From positions 1-19,586 of the forward strand of contig DATJHM010000063.1 of the NCBI GenBank assembly GCA_035493895.1: DNA of 19,586 nt, given 5' to 3'. Below are positions 1 through 7,144 of this stretch, one piece after another; position 1 is the first letter of the stretch, and each line of letters begins with the position of its first letter. The position numbers and the translations under genes are program-made. Origin of the DNA: DATJHM01 sp035493895. Its GTDB lineage: Bacteria > Chloroflexota > Ktedonobacteria > Ktedonobacterales > Ktedonobacteraceae. The notes beneath the pieces were generated by a model that had not been told where the DNA came from, made no database searches, and was given only the letters and a program-made list of their open reading frames with translations.

Positions 1-1
1 T

Positions 2-739
2 GTAGAACGCCAGAAGGAAGAGCGAAGAAAGCGACTGGTAAACATCGAAAAACGGCTTGTGGCTCTAATGGAGGACCGCGATTCAATTGGTGAGGAAATT
101 CTAAAGGAAAAGCGCAATCTGAAAAAGGCTAATATAAAGACCAGTCCTATACTACAGATGTGGGAGGGAAAGCTAGCAAAGTCCATAGAACAGGAGCAGG
201 AATTACTCGCCGAACAAAAGGTTTTGCAAGCCGAACACAAAGAAGTTGGCTCGTTGGCAGAGGAATTGGAGATCTTGGAGGAGATTTGGCATCATAAACC
301 TATAGGCTTGCGACGTGAGCTCATTGAGGGTATAATCAAGCGTATTCACGTTAAGTTTTGTTCTCCACGAGTTTTCAAGGTAACTATCGAGTGGGCCAGC
401 TCTAAATGGGGAGTACAGGAAGCTTACTTGCTCAGAGAGAAAGCCAATAATCACAGGTGGAGTGATGAAGAGGTCGCTTTGCTACGTCAATTGCGTCAAT
501 TGCGTCAACCTAGAGCTTCATCACTCGAACTTTGGTTAGCTTTTCCAGATAGAACACTGTCTTCAATACGGTGGAAACTCTGTGATCTACAATTACCGAG
601 CTTTGACCATAAGGTGCATGAGGCTAACTGGACATATGATGATGTACAATTTCTACAGAAGTTGGGTTATGATGTCTTTTCTTTTGATCGTGATCTCAGT
701 CCTTACAACCTCGTTGGTTGGTCAATATCTCTTGTTTGA
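2..739 (+). CDS. Large serine recombinase, C-terminal fragment (cut by window edge)
   Basis: The frame is open from the first bases of the window and ends at TGA 737-739, so the start and the catalytic domain lie upstream. What is visible is a long charged helical stretch rich in Glu, Lys and Gln (roughly the first 95 residues), typical of the coiled coil in large serine recombinases. It is followed by the segment HKPIGLRRELIEGIIKRIHV and a beta-type stretch, as in the recombinase C-terminal region. The tail carries a SANT/Myb-like unit (WSDEEVALLRQL...LWLAFPDRTLSSIRWKL) and the beginning of a second one (WTYDDVQFLQKLGYDV), a tail I associate with recombinases from Ktedonobacteria-like genomes. 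The region is visibly AT-richer than rsmG downstream, consistent with a mobile element. Without the N-terminal serine the family call is inference, but the architecture fits well. Confidence 0.7.
   Translation, partial: VERQKEERRKRLVNIEKRLVALMEDRDSIGEEILKEKRNLKKANIKTSPILQMWEGKLAKSIEQEQELLAEQKVLQAEHKEVGSLAEELEILEEIWHHKPIGLRRELIEGIIKRIHVKFCSPRVFKVTIEWASSKWGVQEAYLLREKANNHRWSDEEVALLRQLRQLRQPRASSLELWLAFPDRTLSSIRWKLCDLQLPSFDHKVHEANWTYDDVQFLQKLGYDVFSFDRDLSPYNLVGWSISLV
485..508 (+). repeat. 9-bp tandem repeat inside recombinase tail
   Basis: CGTCAATTG occurs at 485-493 and 494-502, followed by CGTCAA at 503-508, giving 2.7 units. It encodes the run LRQLRQLRQ inside the SANT-like domain. Because the unit is 9 bp, copy changes would add or remove three residues without shifting frame. 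The repeat is directly visible; any functional meaning is not. Confidence 0.8.
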
Positions 740-773
740 TTACCTCAACAGTAAACGGAAATTTGTATCGTAG

Positions 774-1508
774 ATGTCTGAGTCTCTGTCGCATGCATTT
801 CTTGCGGGCGTTCAACAGCTCGGCCTCAGCCTGACTGAGCAGCAGAGCACGCAGTTTCTCACGTTTCGACGTGAACTGCTTGACTGGAACACGCGCATGA
901 ATCTCACGGCAATTACCGATCCCGAGGAAGTGCTGATCAAGCACTTCCTCGATTCGTTATCGTTGCTGGTTGCCTACTCTCATGAGGGAGCGCACGTTAT
1001 CGACATTGGGACGGGCGCGGGATTTCCCGGGCTCCCCCTGAAAATAGCGCATCCCGATTGGCAGGTCACGTTGCTTGAGGCGACGGGGAAGCGTGTCACT
1101 TTTGTGCGCCACGTCATCGAGCAACTCGGCCTGGAGCATGTTGAAGTCGTCCAGGGGCGCGCAGAGGATCTGGCACACAAGCCAGAATATCGTGGACGTT
1201 ATGATCTGGTAACCGCACGCGCCGTCGCCGCCTTCTCCACATTACTCGAATATTGTGCTCCCTATTGCCAGGTCGGCGGATCTATTATCCTGCCCAAAAA
1301 AGGTGATCTCACAGAGGAACTGGAGCGCGGTCGCCATGCTGCCCAACAGCTCGGCACGGTGTTGCAGGCCGAAGTCCCTGTGCAGTTGCCTGGATTGGCA
1401 GACGGACGCCGCCTTTTCGTCTGGACACAACAAAAGCGCTGCCCTGCACAGTTCCCCCGCCACGGTTCAGCAATTGCGAAAAGGCCGCTTGGCCAGGTTT
1501 TCCCATAG
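774..1508 (+). CDS. rsmG: 16S rRNA (guanine(527)-N(7))-methyltransferase RsmG
   Basis: RsmG (GidB) methylates N7 of G527 in 16S rRNA using S-adenosylmethionine in the cytoplasm. The 244-residue protein has the family landmarks in order: NLTAI near residues 43-47, KHFLDSL near 56-62, the SAM-binding loop DIGTGAGFPGLPLKI near 77-91, LLE and a KR pair after it, GRAEDLA, and YDLVTARAVA. Length and order match the family. The C-terminus (QFPRHGSAIAKRPLG) resembles the usual PRRxGxxxKxPL ending. ATG 774 directly follows a TAG in the same frame and has no strong SD. It sits 34 bases after the recombinase stop, so its native promoter may have been separated from it or replaced by the inserted element. 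It converges with purA across a palindromic repeat. Confidence 0.96.
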   Translation: MSESLSHAFLAGVQQLGLSLTEQQSTQFLTFRRELLDWNTRMNLTAITDPEEVLIKHFLDSLSLLVAYSHEGAHVIDIGTGAGFPGLPLKIAHPDWQVTLLEATGKRVTFVRHVIEQLGLEHVEVVQGRAEDLAHKPEYRGRYDLVTARAVAAFSTLLEYCAPYCQVGGSIILPKKGDLTEELERGRHAAQQLGTVLQAEVPVQLPGLADGRRLFVWTQQKRCPAQFPRHGSAIAKRPLGQVFP

Positions 1509-1543
1509 CCATTTTCTCCTGTCCACACACATTCCGTTCATCT

Positions 1544-1628
1544 CGTAGAGGCGCGGTTTATCTGCGCCAAAGCGCGGGCAAATCTGGGTGATGGCCGACC
1601 CCTGGCGCAGATAAACCGCGCCTCTACG
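1544..1628. repeat. Palindromic dispersed repeat, family A copy 1 (perfect 26-bp arms)
   Basis: The arm at 1544-1569 (begins CGTAGAGGCGCGGTTTATCT) is the exact reverse complement of 1603-1628, separated by a 33-base spacer. It lies between the convergent ends of rsmG (stop 1508) and purA (stop at 1636). The core GGTTTATCTGCGCC / GGCGCAGATAAACC recurs at 19178-19247, so this is a dispersed family. It could act as a bidirectional terminator for the two converging genes, though neither side has a long T tract. Confidence 0.9.
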
Positions 1629-1635
1629 GGGAAAT

Positions 1636-2967
1636 TCAATGCATTGTGTTTTTCGGGTAATGTGTCGCGCTATACTCGGATGGCGTCAGGACATTCTGAA
1701 GCTGGATGGTTTTTCCACGCTGCGGGCTGACTGAGACCATCGCAATTGGCGTCTCCAGCAATTCTTCCAATCGTTTCAGGTACGCTTTGGCGGCAGCGGG
1801 GAGTTCTTCATAGGTACTGATGCCGGTTGTGCTTGTTTGCCATCCTTCAACTTCTTCATAAATAGGTTCGCAGGCAGCCAGATCATTCAGTGTCGCGGGC
1901 AGGCTATGAATAATTTTTCCATGCAGATTATAAGCCGTACAGATTTTGATCGTTGGCAAGGTATCGAGCACGTCAAGTTTCGTAATCACTGCGGCATCCA
2001 GACCGTTAATTTGCGCGACAAAACGTCCCGCTACAGCGTCAAACCAGCCACAGCGCGGCTCACGACCAGCCACAGACCCATGCTCATGGCCGCGCTCAAA
2101 GAGAATTGTGCCGGTTGCGTCGAAGAGGCCCGTCGGCATAGGCCCGGTCCCAACACGGGTAATATAGGCTTTATAGACCCCAATGACCCGATCAATAGAG
2201 CGCGGGGGCAGGCCCGCTCCTACCCCGGCATTGGCGGCCATGGTAGAGGACGAGGTCACAAATGGGTAGGTACCGAAATCGATGTCGAGCAGGGCCCCCT
2301 GTGCCCCCTCGAGTAAGATAGTGCGCCGATTGACCAGGGCCTCATGGAGCATTTGCTGTGTATCGGCAATATGTGAACGAAGGCGCAGACCATAGCCAAA
2401 ATATTCTCCGTGCATTTCTTCCAATGAGAGGGGGGGTTGCCCATAAATCTGTGTGATCATGCGGTTTTTTTGTTGCAAAACGGTGGAAAGCTTTGCCCGA
2501 AAAGCATCTACATCCAGTAAGTCTGCCATACGGATACCTGTACGAGCGTATTTATCGACGTAGGCCGGGGCGATACCGCGCAGTGACATGTCCGCGGGAT
2601 CAGACCCACGCGCCTCCTCTTCCAGCCGATCAAGCAGGAAATGATAGGGCATGACGACATGCGCGCGTTCGCTAATATAGAGCCGTGAAATATCGATCCC
2701 TTGCTTTTGCAGGGCCTCCATCTCTTCGATTAATCCTTTGGGATCGACGACCACGCCATTCCCGATAATGCAGGTTGTATTGGGGTAGAGAATGCCTGAG
2801 GGAATGAGCCGAAATGAGAATTCGCCTTTATCATGAACGACACGGTGACCTGCATTACTGCCACCTTGATATCGTACGACCAGGTCCGCGCTCATTGCCA
2901 GCTCATCTACAATCTTACCTTTGCCTTCGTCGCCCCACTGTGCGCCAATGACTGCAACTACCACCAT
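1636..2967 (-). CDS. purA: Adenylosuccinate synthetase
   Basis: PurA joins IMP and aspartate with GTP to make adenylosuccinate, the first committed step to AMP. The start at 2967 (ATG, MVVVAVIGAQWGDEGKGK) is chosen over an in-frame extension to 3042 because GAGAGGA lies about 9 bases upstream and the P-loop then falls at the N-terminus as in the family. The 443-residue product shows the GDEGKGK loop, GGSNAGHRV, the IGNGVVVDP segment, RGIAPAYVDKYARTGIR, LLEGAQGALLDIDFGTYPFVTSS, VGTGPMPTGL, RCGWFDAV and TKLDVLD. One local deviation is HEHGSVAGREPRCGW, where EYGTTTGRPRRCGW is usual. A short C-terminal extension makes it slightly longer than the usual roughly 430 residues. The gene stands alone, with no other purine gene beside it. 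Confidence 0.97.
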   Translation of the reverse strand: MVVVAVIGAQWGDEGKGKIVDELAMSADLVVRYQGGSNAGHRVVHDKGEFSFRLIPSGILYPNTTCIIGNGVVVDPKGLIEEMEALQKQGIDISRLYISERAHVVMPYHFLLDRLEEEARGSDPADMSLRGIAPAYVDKYARTGIRMADLLDVDAFRAKLSTVLQQKNRMITQIYGQPPLSLEEMHGEYFGYGLRLRSHIADTQQMLHEALVNRRTILLEGAQGALLDIDFGTYPFVTSSSTMAANAGVGAGLPPRSIDRVIGVYKAYITRVGTGPMPTGLFDATGTILFERGHEHGSVAGREPRCGWFDAVAGRFVAQINGLDAAVITKLDVLDTLPTIKICTAYNLHGKIIHSLPATLNDLAACEPIYEEVEGWQTSTTGISTYEELPAAAKAYLKRLEELLETPIAMVSVSPQRGKTIQLQNVLTPSEYSATHYPKNTMH

Positions 2968-3300
2968 GTTCGTATTTCCTCTCAGTGTTTTGTACAGTTC
3001 TACGGTATCCTTACGTACCGCAACCTGGATGCCGTGACACATTACCTGATTTTATCCTTGAGTGTCAAGCAGACTGAAATATATGTCTGTTATAGAATTG
3101 ATCGAACGCTTGCATGTTCTAGCCTCCCGGCAAGCAGAGGCTTATAACGATGTCTCATGCTATCTTGTATATTACTTCTCTAAGTGTAAAATCATGGACA
3201 TTGGAGTGTCAATGGGGCTGTGGGGATTGGATGTGCGGTCAGATGCTGGCGACCATCTCACTGAGATGGTCGCCAGGAGCGACAATCATAATACATTATG
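2968..3300. other. Intergenic region upstream of purA (333 bases)
   Basis: This stretch lies between the purA start and the stop of the SpeE-like gene. It carries the purA SD next to 2967, a minus-strand TTGACA (3068-3063) without a convincing -10 at the right distance, a small hairpin AGCCTC/GAGGCT (3121-3142), and the perfect inverted repeat at 3246-3276. No convincing gene is seen. Confidence 0.6.
3246..3276. terminator. Perfect 15-bp inverted repeat with 1-base centre, downstream of SpeE-like gene
   Basis: CTGGCGACCATCTCA (3246-3260) is followed, after one base, by its exact reverse complement (3262-3276). It starts 25 bases beyond the stop of the minus-strand SpeE-like gene and could form a very stable hairpin ending that transcript. 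There is no T run on either side, so a classical intrinsic terminator is not proven. An operator or a protein-binding palindrome is the alternative. Confidence 0.5.
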
Positions 3301-4806
3301 TTATGGTTGCTGAATGTAATTGAGGAGGAGCTGGTCCGTAATCTGTTCGATGGGCGCTCGATCATCGGTAAAGACGAGCCCTCCGTTTGGATGCCCCTGT
3401 TGCACGACGGGCATCACTTCGTTGGCTACCTGCCCCATCACTGTTTGCGATGGGATACGTGAAAGATTGGCCTTGAAGGTGGCAATGGAGGTTGCCTGCC
3501 TGGTCGCCATGATCTCGGTGTTGAAGGTCCCGGGAACGTTAAAGGTATAGACATCGGGAAAGACCTGGCTCATGGTGTTGACGAATGCCTGCACCAGACG
3601 ATAGTCGGTCTGCGTGTGGGCGGTGTTGAGCACGACGACGCCATTGGGGGAGAGATGGCTATAAATCTGCTGAAAGAATTCTTTGGTGGTGAGCTGAAAA
3701 GGAATATAGGGCTGGTCAAACGCATCGATGGCGAGGACATCATAGGTGTTATGTGTCGTGGCCAGAAAGATGCGCCCATCCTGGATATGCACATGTAGAT
3801 TCGGCTCGTTCATGCCAAAGTATTTGCGCCCCATATCCACAATTGCTGGATCAATCTCCACGCCATCTATCGGTACGGGACCATACACTTGCGTGAACTG
3901 GCGCGCGATGGTGCCTCCTGCCAGCCCAATAATGCCGACCCGGTGCAATTCGCTGGGCGTGAAGTTTTTGTTGAAATAGGGCGCGGCCAGGAAGTAATCC
4001 CAGTACCAGCCGGTGAGGACGCGGTTAGGGTCGGAGTAATAGATGGAGTGGATGGCCTCGCCCTCATTTAAAATAAGTTGACGCGTGCCATCCGGTGCCT
4101 GTGTCACCTGAATGTAGTTGTAGAGCGATTCACGGTCAGCAATCAAGTTGGGGATCTCTTTGAGGGGTCCCAGGGGAAGCGCCAGCGCGACCAGCACGAT
4201 GACGAAGGCGGGCCGCCAGATCATGCGCAAATGCAAGAGCGAGGCTCCGAAGAGTAGCGCGCTAAAAATCAGCAGCGTTCGGCGCACGCCAAAGGTAGGA
4301 ATAAGCCAGAGCACGGGCAAAAATGCTCCCAGAATACTGCCAAATGTTGAGATTGCGTACAGTGAACCACTGGTGCGTCCGCTCTTTTTGACTTCTTGCG
4401 TCGCCAGACGGATTGCGAAAGGCGAGACCAGTCCAAGGAGAATGACCGGGATGGCGAAGAGCAGGACGGTACCCAGCAATGAGCTGAGGAAGGCACTGAC
4501 GGAGATCTGCTCCATGGCCTTCACTGACCAGGCGAGAATACCCTCGCAGACAAATGGGATGACCATGATTGCCAGCGCCGCCAGTGCCGTTAACGCGCTC
4601 AGGACCTGTTCAGATGGGTAACGATCCGCCAGCCGACCACCCAGAAAATAGCCAATGGTCAGATAGATCAAGATCAGGCCGATCAGTACTGCCCAGATAT
4701 AGAGCGAGGTGCCGAAATAAGCTCCGAGAAGGCGCGATGCGCACATTTCCAGCGCCAGGCTGGTCATACCACCGATAAAAACGAGGATGCTGAGAGAGTA
4801 TTTCAA
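3301..4806 (-). CDS. Membrane-embedded spermidine synthase-like (TM-SpeE) protein
   Basis: A 501-residue fusion of a hydrophobic N-terminal half and a SpeE-like Rossmann domain. Residues 1-215 hold about seven to eight membrane segments with an MFS-like GGRLADRY loop near 56-63. From about 225 the aminopropyltransferase-like part follows: a beta-rich lead-in (LILNEGEAIHSIYY), the nucleotide-binding turn GLAGG at 294-298, EIDP at 317-320, QDGR at 342-345, DAFDQPYIPF at 361-370, and the closing VFTDDRAPIE typical of this fused family. The substrate is unknown; true polyamine synthesis should not be assumed. The start is TTG 4806 (LKYSLSIL), needed to keep the first membrane segment, with only a weak upstream GGAA. 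It begins 13 bases after the zinc-ribbon gene stop, so the two are probably cotranscribed. Confidence 0.85.
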   Translation of the reverse strand: MKYSLSILVFIGGMTSLALEMCASRLLGAYFGTSLYIWAVLIGLILIYLTIGYFLGGRLADRYPSEQVLSALTALAALAIMVIPFVCEGILAWSVKAMEQISVSAFLSSLLGTVLLFAIPVILLGLVSPFAIRLATQEVKKSGRTSGSLYAISTFGSILGAFLPVLWLIPTFGVRRTLLIFSALLFGASLLHLRMIWRPAFVIVLVALALPLGPLKEIPNLIADRESLYNYIQVTQAPDGTRQLILNEGEAIHSIYYSDPNRVLTGWYWDYFLAAPYFNKNFTPSELHRVGIIGLAGGTIARQFTQVYGPVPIDGVEIDPAIVDMGRKYFGMNEPNLHVHIQDGRIFLATTHNTYDVLAIDAFDQPYIPFQLTTKEFFQQIYSHLSPNGVVVLNTAHTQTDYRLVQAFVNTMSQVFPDVYTFNVPGTFNTEIMATRQATSIATFKANLSRIPSQTVMGQVANEVMPVVQQGHPNGGLVFTDDRAPIEQITDQLLLNYIQQP

Positions 4807-4819
4807 GATGGGTTCCGTT

Positions 4820-6070
4820 CTATGCTGCTGGGACTGCCTGGAAAGAGAAGCTCACCAGCATCGGTGTGAATGCCTGCTGGTTCACTGTGTCAAATTGTGT
4901 ATTGTTTGCTTGCAACTCTATGATATAGGACTTTTGCTGGTAGACTGTGGCAAAAACCATCACACGAATTTGCTGCTGTGTTGCATCCTGGTAATAGGCC
5001 GTTTGCGTCAACCACGTGGCCCCGCCAATGGTGGCGGTGGTGGGTGGTGCCGCTGGTGGCGTATACCCCGGTTTCGCTTGAAAGTTCGTTTGCAGGTCAT
5101 TGGCCAGCAAATCCCCTGGCTGGCTGGCTGCGGTACCAGGAGGGGCTTTTACCGCCACGATTTCGTCTGCCGCCGCCGGATTGACATATTGATATCCCGG
5201 CAGATCCGTCGTGGTGCCGGGAGACCAGGCCGCCGGATACTCTATCAGATAGCCATCGGGTGCGCAGGCTGGTGTGCACCACTGGAAGCCCGCATCTGGC
5301 GTTGGTGTTGGCGTGAGTACTGGCGTTGGTGAAAGCTCTGGCGTGGGCGAAGGGGTCGCTGTAGGTGCTATGGTTGGCGTTGGTGACGGGACGACTGTTG
5401 CCGTTGCCACTGTTTCAGGCTGTCCACTATCGCGCCCTCGCAGGACAACGGCCACCCCCAGCGTAATCACTCCGATAAGTGCAACGATGACACATATACT
5501 GATAACCAGGGCCATGCTGGTGCTGCTTTGTTTTCCACCGGGCGTCATTTTCCCGCGATTGGCATTGTCATACATGTATGCCTGCCCGGTCGCTCCCAGT
5601 GGGGGTTGCACATACATTGAGTTTGCGTAGTTGTTCCCCTGATAGGTCTGGGGCGCAGGTTGTCCCATCGATGGATAGCTGGCCTGGGGCGCGGAAAAAT
5701 TTTGCTGGCCTGGAAACTGTGGCACGGACTGTCCTGGCATACTGTTGGGAAATGCGGACATGGCTTCCGTTGCATCATGGTAAAATCCGGTATGCTTGTT
5801 CGGACCCAATGCCTGATTGTTTGGCATATTTGTCGGTTGCACTGGCAGGCTGGGATATGAGCTGAAATTGCTCCTCTCTCCTGACGGCTGCCGGGTTCCC
5901 TGGGCAGGAGGAAGGGGGGCGCTAGCTGAGTAGTTGTTCAGGCGTCCACTCTGTGGTGGAGGCGCACTGACCATCTCTGTTGGGCTGGCAGAAGGAGTGC
6001 TTGGGGCACCACATTGCCCGCAAAAAGCCTCTCCCTGGCTCACCTCGTTGCCACACCTTGGACATTTCAT
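4820..6070 (-). CDS. Zinc-ribbon, single-TM protein with PT-rich linker and extracytoplasmic domain
   Basis: A 416-residue modular protein of unknown function. An N-terminal zinc ribbon has four cysteines (C3, C6, C17, C20: CPRCG...CGQCG). A long Pro/Gln/Ser/Asn-rich low-complexity stretch covers about 21-180. One membrane segment spans about 186-210, followed by RGR. A Thr-Pro repeat linker runs about 228-260, and a compact C-terminal domain of about 155 residues begins FQWCTPACAPDGYLIEYP and looks like an extracytoplasmic beta-rich fold. Topology is inferred as ribbon inside, PT-linked domain outside. ATG 6070 is preceded by GAGGT at about 8 bases. It precedes the SpeE-like membrane gene by 13 bases, suggesting a shared membrane role. 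Such ribbon-TM proteins are common in Ktedonobacteria-like genomes, but I cannot name a function. Confidence 0.8.
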   Translation of the reverse strand: MKCPRCGNEVSQGEAFCGQCGAPSTPSASPTEMVSAPPPQSGRLNNYSASAPLPPAQGTRQPSGERSNFSSYPSLPVQPTNMPNNQALGPNKHTGFYHDATEAMSAFPNSMPGQSVPQFPGQQNFSAPQASYPSMGQPAPQTYQGNNYANSMYVQPPLGATGQAYMYDNANRGKMTPGGKQSSTSMALVISICVIVALIGVITLGVAVVLRGRDSGQPETVATATVVPSPTPTIAPTATPSPTPELSPTPVLTPTPTPDAGFQWCTPACAPDGYLIEYPAAWSPGTTTDLPGYQYVNPAAADEIVAVKAPPGTAASQPGDLLANDLQTNFQAKPGYTPPAAPPTTATIGGATWLTQTAYYQDATQQQIRVMVFATVYQQKSYIIELQANNTQFDTVNQQAFTPMLVSFSFQAVPAA

Positions 6071-6123
6071 GTGCTCAACCTCGCTCGTGCTGTTCTTGCT
6101 TTGGGGCTATTTTCACGAAGTCC

Positions 6124-6129
6124 ATTATA
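6124..6129 (-). promoter_or_regulatory. Candidate -10 box (TATAAT) for zinc-ribbon gene
   Basis: On the minus strand a perfect TATAAT reads 6129-6124, placing the transcript start near 6116 and leaving about 46 bases to the ATG at 6070. No good -35 hexamer is found at 16-18 bases, so the site rests on the -10 and its position. It would let the zinc-ribbon/SpeE-like pair be transcribed separately from the JAMM gene upstream. Confidence 0.4.
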
Positions 6130-6194
6130 GCTTATCACGCTTTAAAAGCATAGAGGTCCTATCTTTTGTCCCATCTGAAATATATGTAGGATCT

Positions 6195-6674
6195 CTACGG
6201 TCCGTTTTCCCGGATGATGTTTACTTGCTGGAGACCCGCAATCTCGTCGTGATAGTAGGCGAGCATGCCTGGCGCTTCTGTCTCCTCTTGCTCAAAAGGC
6301 CCACAAACAATCAGCCAGACCCAGGGAATACTCTGTTCCTGATTCACTCGTTGCATGTTTTGCTGATCGGTCTTGCTCGCCCTGGCATAGCCGGTCGGAT
6401 GACTATGGTAAACACCAACGATCTGGTCGGGATAGGTGAGCTCTATTGCTAAAAGCTCCTCTGGCGCAAACTCAAAGTAGGTGGGTGAGGCTGCGATATT
6501 CTGCAATGGCTGCACCTGCGTGACATGCCAGCGCTCTTCGCTCGCTCTTTCGCCAAGAAGCACGCCACAGGCCTCCATCTGTCGACGGCTATAGACATCA
6601 TTGAGAAGCATGTGATGTGCATCCTTTGCGATGCTGACCTGAAGATGACGGTTATGTGTTTTTTTGTTACTCAT
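6195..6674 (-). CDS. JAMM/MPN (JAB1) domain metalloprotease-like protein
   Basis: A 159-residue stand-alone JAB/MPN domain. The metalloprotease signature is complete: Glu34 in RQMEACGVLLG, His90 and His92 in VYHSHP, Ser100 and Asp103 in SKTD, spaced as in the zinc-binding JAMM motif (HxH-x10-D). Bacterial relatives cut isopeptide-like or C-terminal peptide bonds, for example the Mec protein that frees sulfur-carrier conjugates; this is family knowledge, and no sulfur-carrier or ubiquitin-like gene lies next to it here. ATG 6674 (MSNKKTHNRH) is preferred over a TTG at 6713 because it trims a non-homologous lead and follows GCGAGAAA at 9-10 bases. It lies 124 bases before the zinc-ribbon gene on the same strand. 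The substrate is unknown. Confidence 0.88.
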   Translation of the reverse strand: MSNKKTHNRHLQVSIAKDAHHMLLNDVYSRRQMEACGVLLGERASEERWHVTQVQPLQNIAASPTYFEFAPEELLAIELTYPDQIVGVYHSHPTGYARASKTDQQNMQRVNQEQSIPWVWLIVCGPFEQEETEAPGMLAYYHDEIAGLQQVNIIRENGP

Positions 6675-7144
6675 GTACAAAATTTCTCGCTGTGCATAAA
6701 CAATGTGCTGCAAACGATTTATTGGGTCGCTCTTTGTCGTCTTTCCATTATAGGCTCTCTCCCTCGTGTTTGTCTGTATCTTCTGTGGGCAAATGGTCCA
6801 GGTTGGTGACAGAAAATGGCATGTTTGATTGGAGAAAAAAGGCTTTTCCCGATATTGAGGATGAGGGGGCTATAATGATAACAAGAATGAGAAAACCTGC
6901 CAGGACAACTCTAGCTTCAGTACCCTCAAGCGGGTCGTCAAAGGATGTTGTCCCTACAGCCCCAAAGGGAGAGTATACACACGAAAAACGAACAGGTCAG
7001 GTGTTTTTGCACTAGGGTAAGTACATACGCGAGATGCTGAATCGTTGATGATATGATCATAAAGCAGAGAGCGCAATGAGGGATGATCTGGTAGCTGAGC
7101 ATTGCTCTATCTATGTCCTATTACGTGGAAGAGAGGTACGTTTT
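6675..7144. other. Divergent intergenic region, JAMM gene / Spherulin-like gene (470 bases)
   Basis: It holds the minus-strand promoter described at 6747-6776. It also holds a plus-strand TATAAT at 6871-6876 with no -35 partner, a possible but long-leader start for the Spherulin-like gene. An open stretch from ATG 6821 to 7015 (64 codons, begins MFDWRKKAFPDIEDEG) has no clear SD and contains that TATAAT, so I do not call it a gene. Confidence 0.5.
6747..6776 (-). promoter_or_regulatory. Candidate sigma70-type promoter for JAMM gene
   Basis: Reading the minus strand, CAGACA (6776-6771, four of six -35 positions) is followed after 18 bases by a perfect TATAAT (6752-6747). The transcript would start near 6740, giving a leader of about 66 bases before ATG 6674. 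Confidence 0.5.

Noticed and set aside
1544..1628. CRISPR-like repeat with spacer
   Set aside because: The two arms are inverted, not direct, and there is no array of regularly spaced repeats or any cas gene.
1837..2316. Long plus-strand frame opposite purA
   Set aside because: Antisense to a fully conserved purA reading frame, with no SD or recognisable protein.
3063..3068. Minus-strand TTGACA as a purA promoter
   Set aside because: The best -10 candidate at the right distance (TAATGT) matches only three of six positions, so it is not called.
3083..3313. Plus-strand open frame beginning MSVIELIERLHVLASRQAEAY
   Set aside because: The first 20 residues look protein-like, but there is no SD, the frame runs through the palindrome at 3246-3276 and overlaps the 3' end of the opposite SpeE-like gene.
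5290..5400. GGCGTTGGTG-type repeats suggesting a DNA repeat array
   Set aside because: They are the codons of the Thr-Pro linker in the zinc-ribbon membrane protein, a coding low-complexity tract.
6821..7015. 64-codon open frame between the JAMM and Spherulin-like genes
   Set aside because: No clear SD, a TATAAT box lies inside it, and the peptide is low in recognisable structure; it is more likely leader or promoter DNA.
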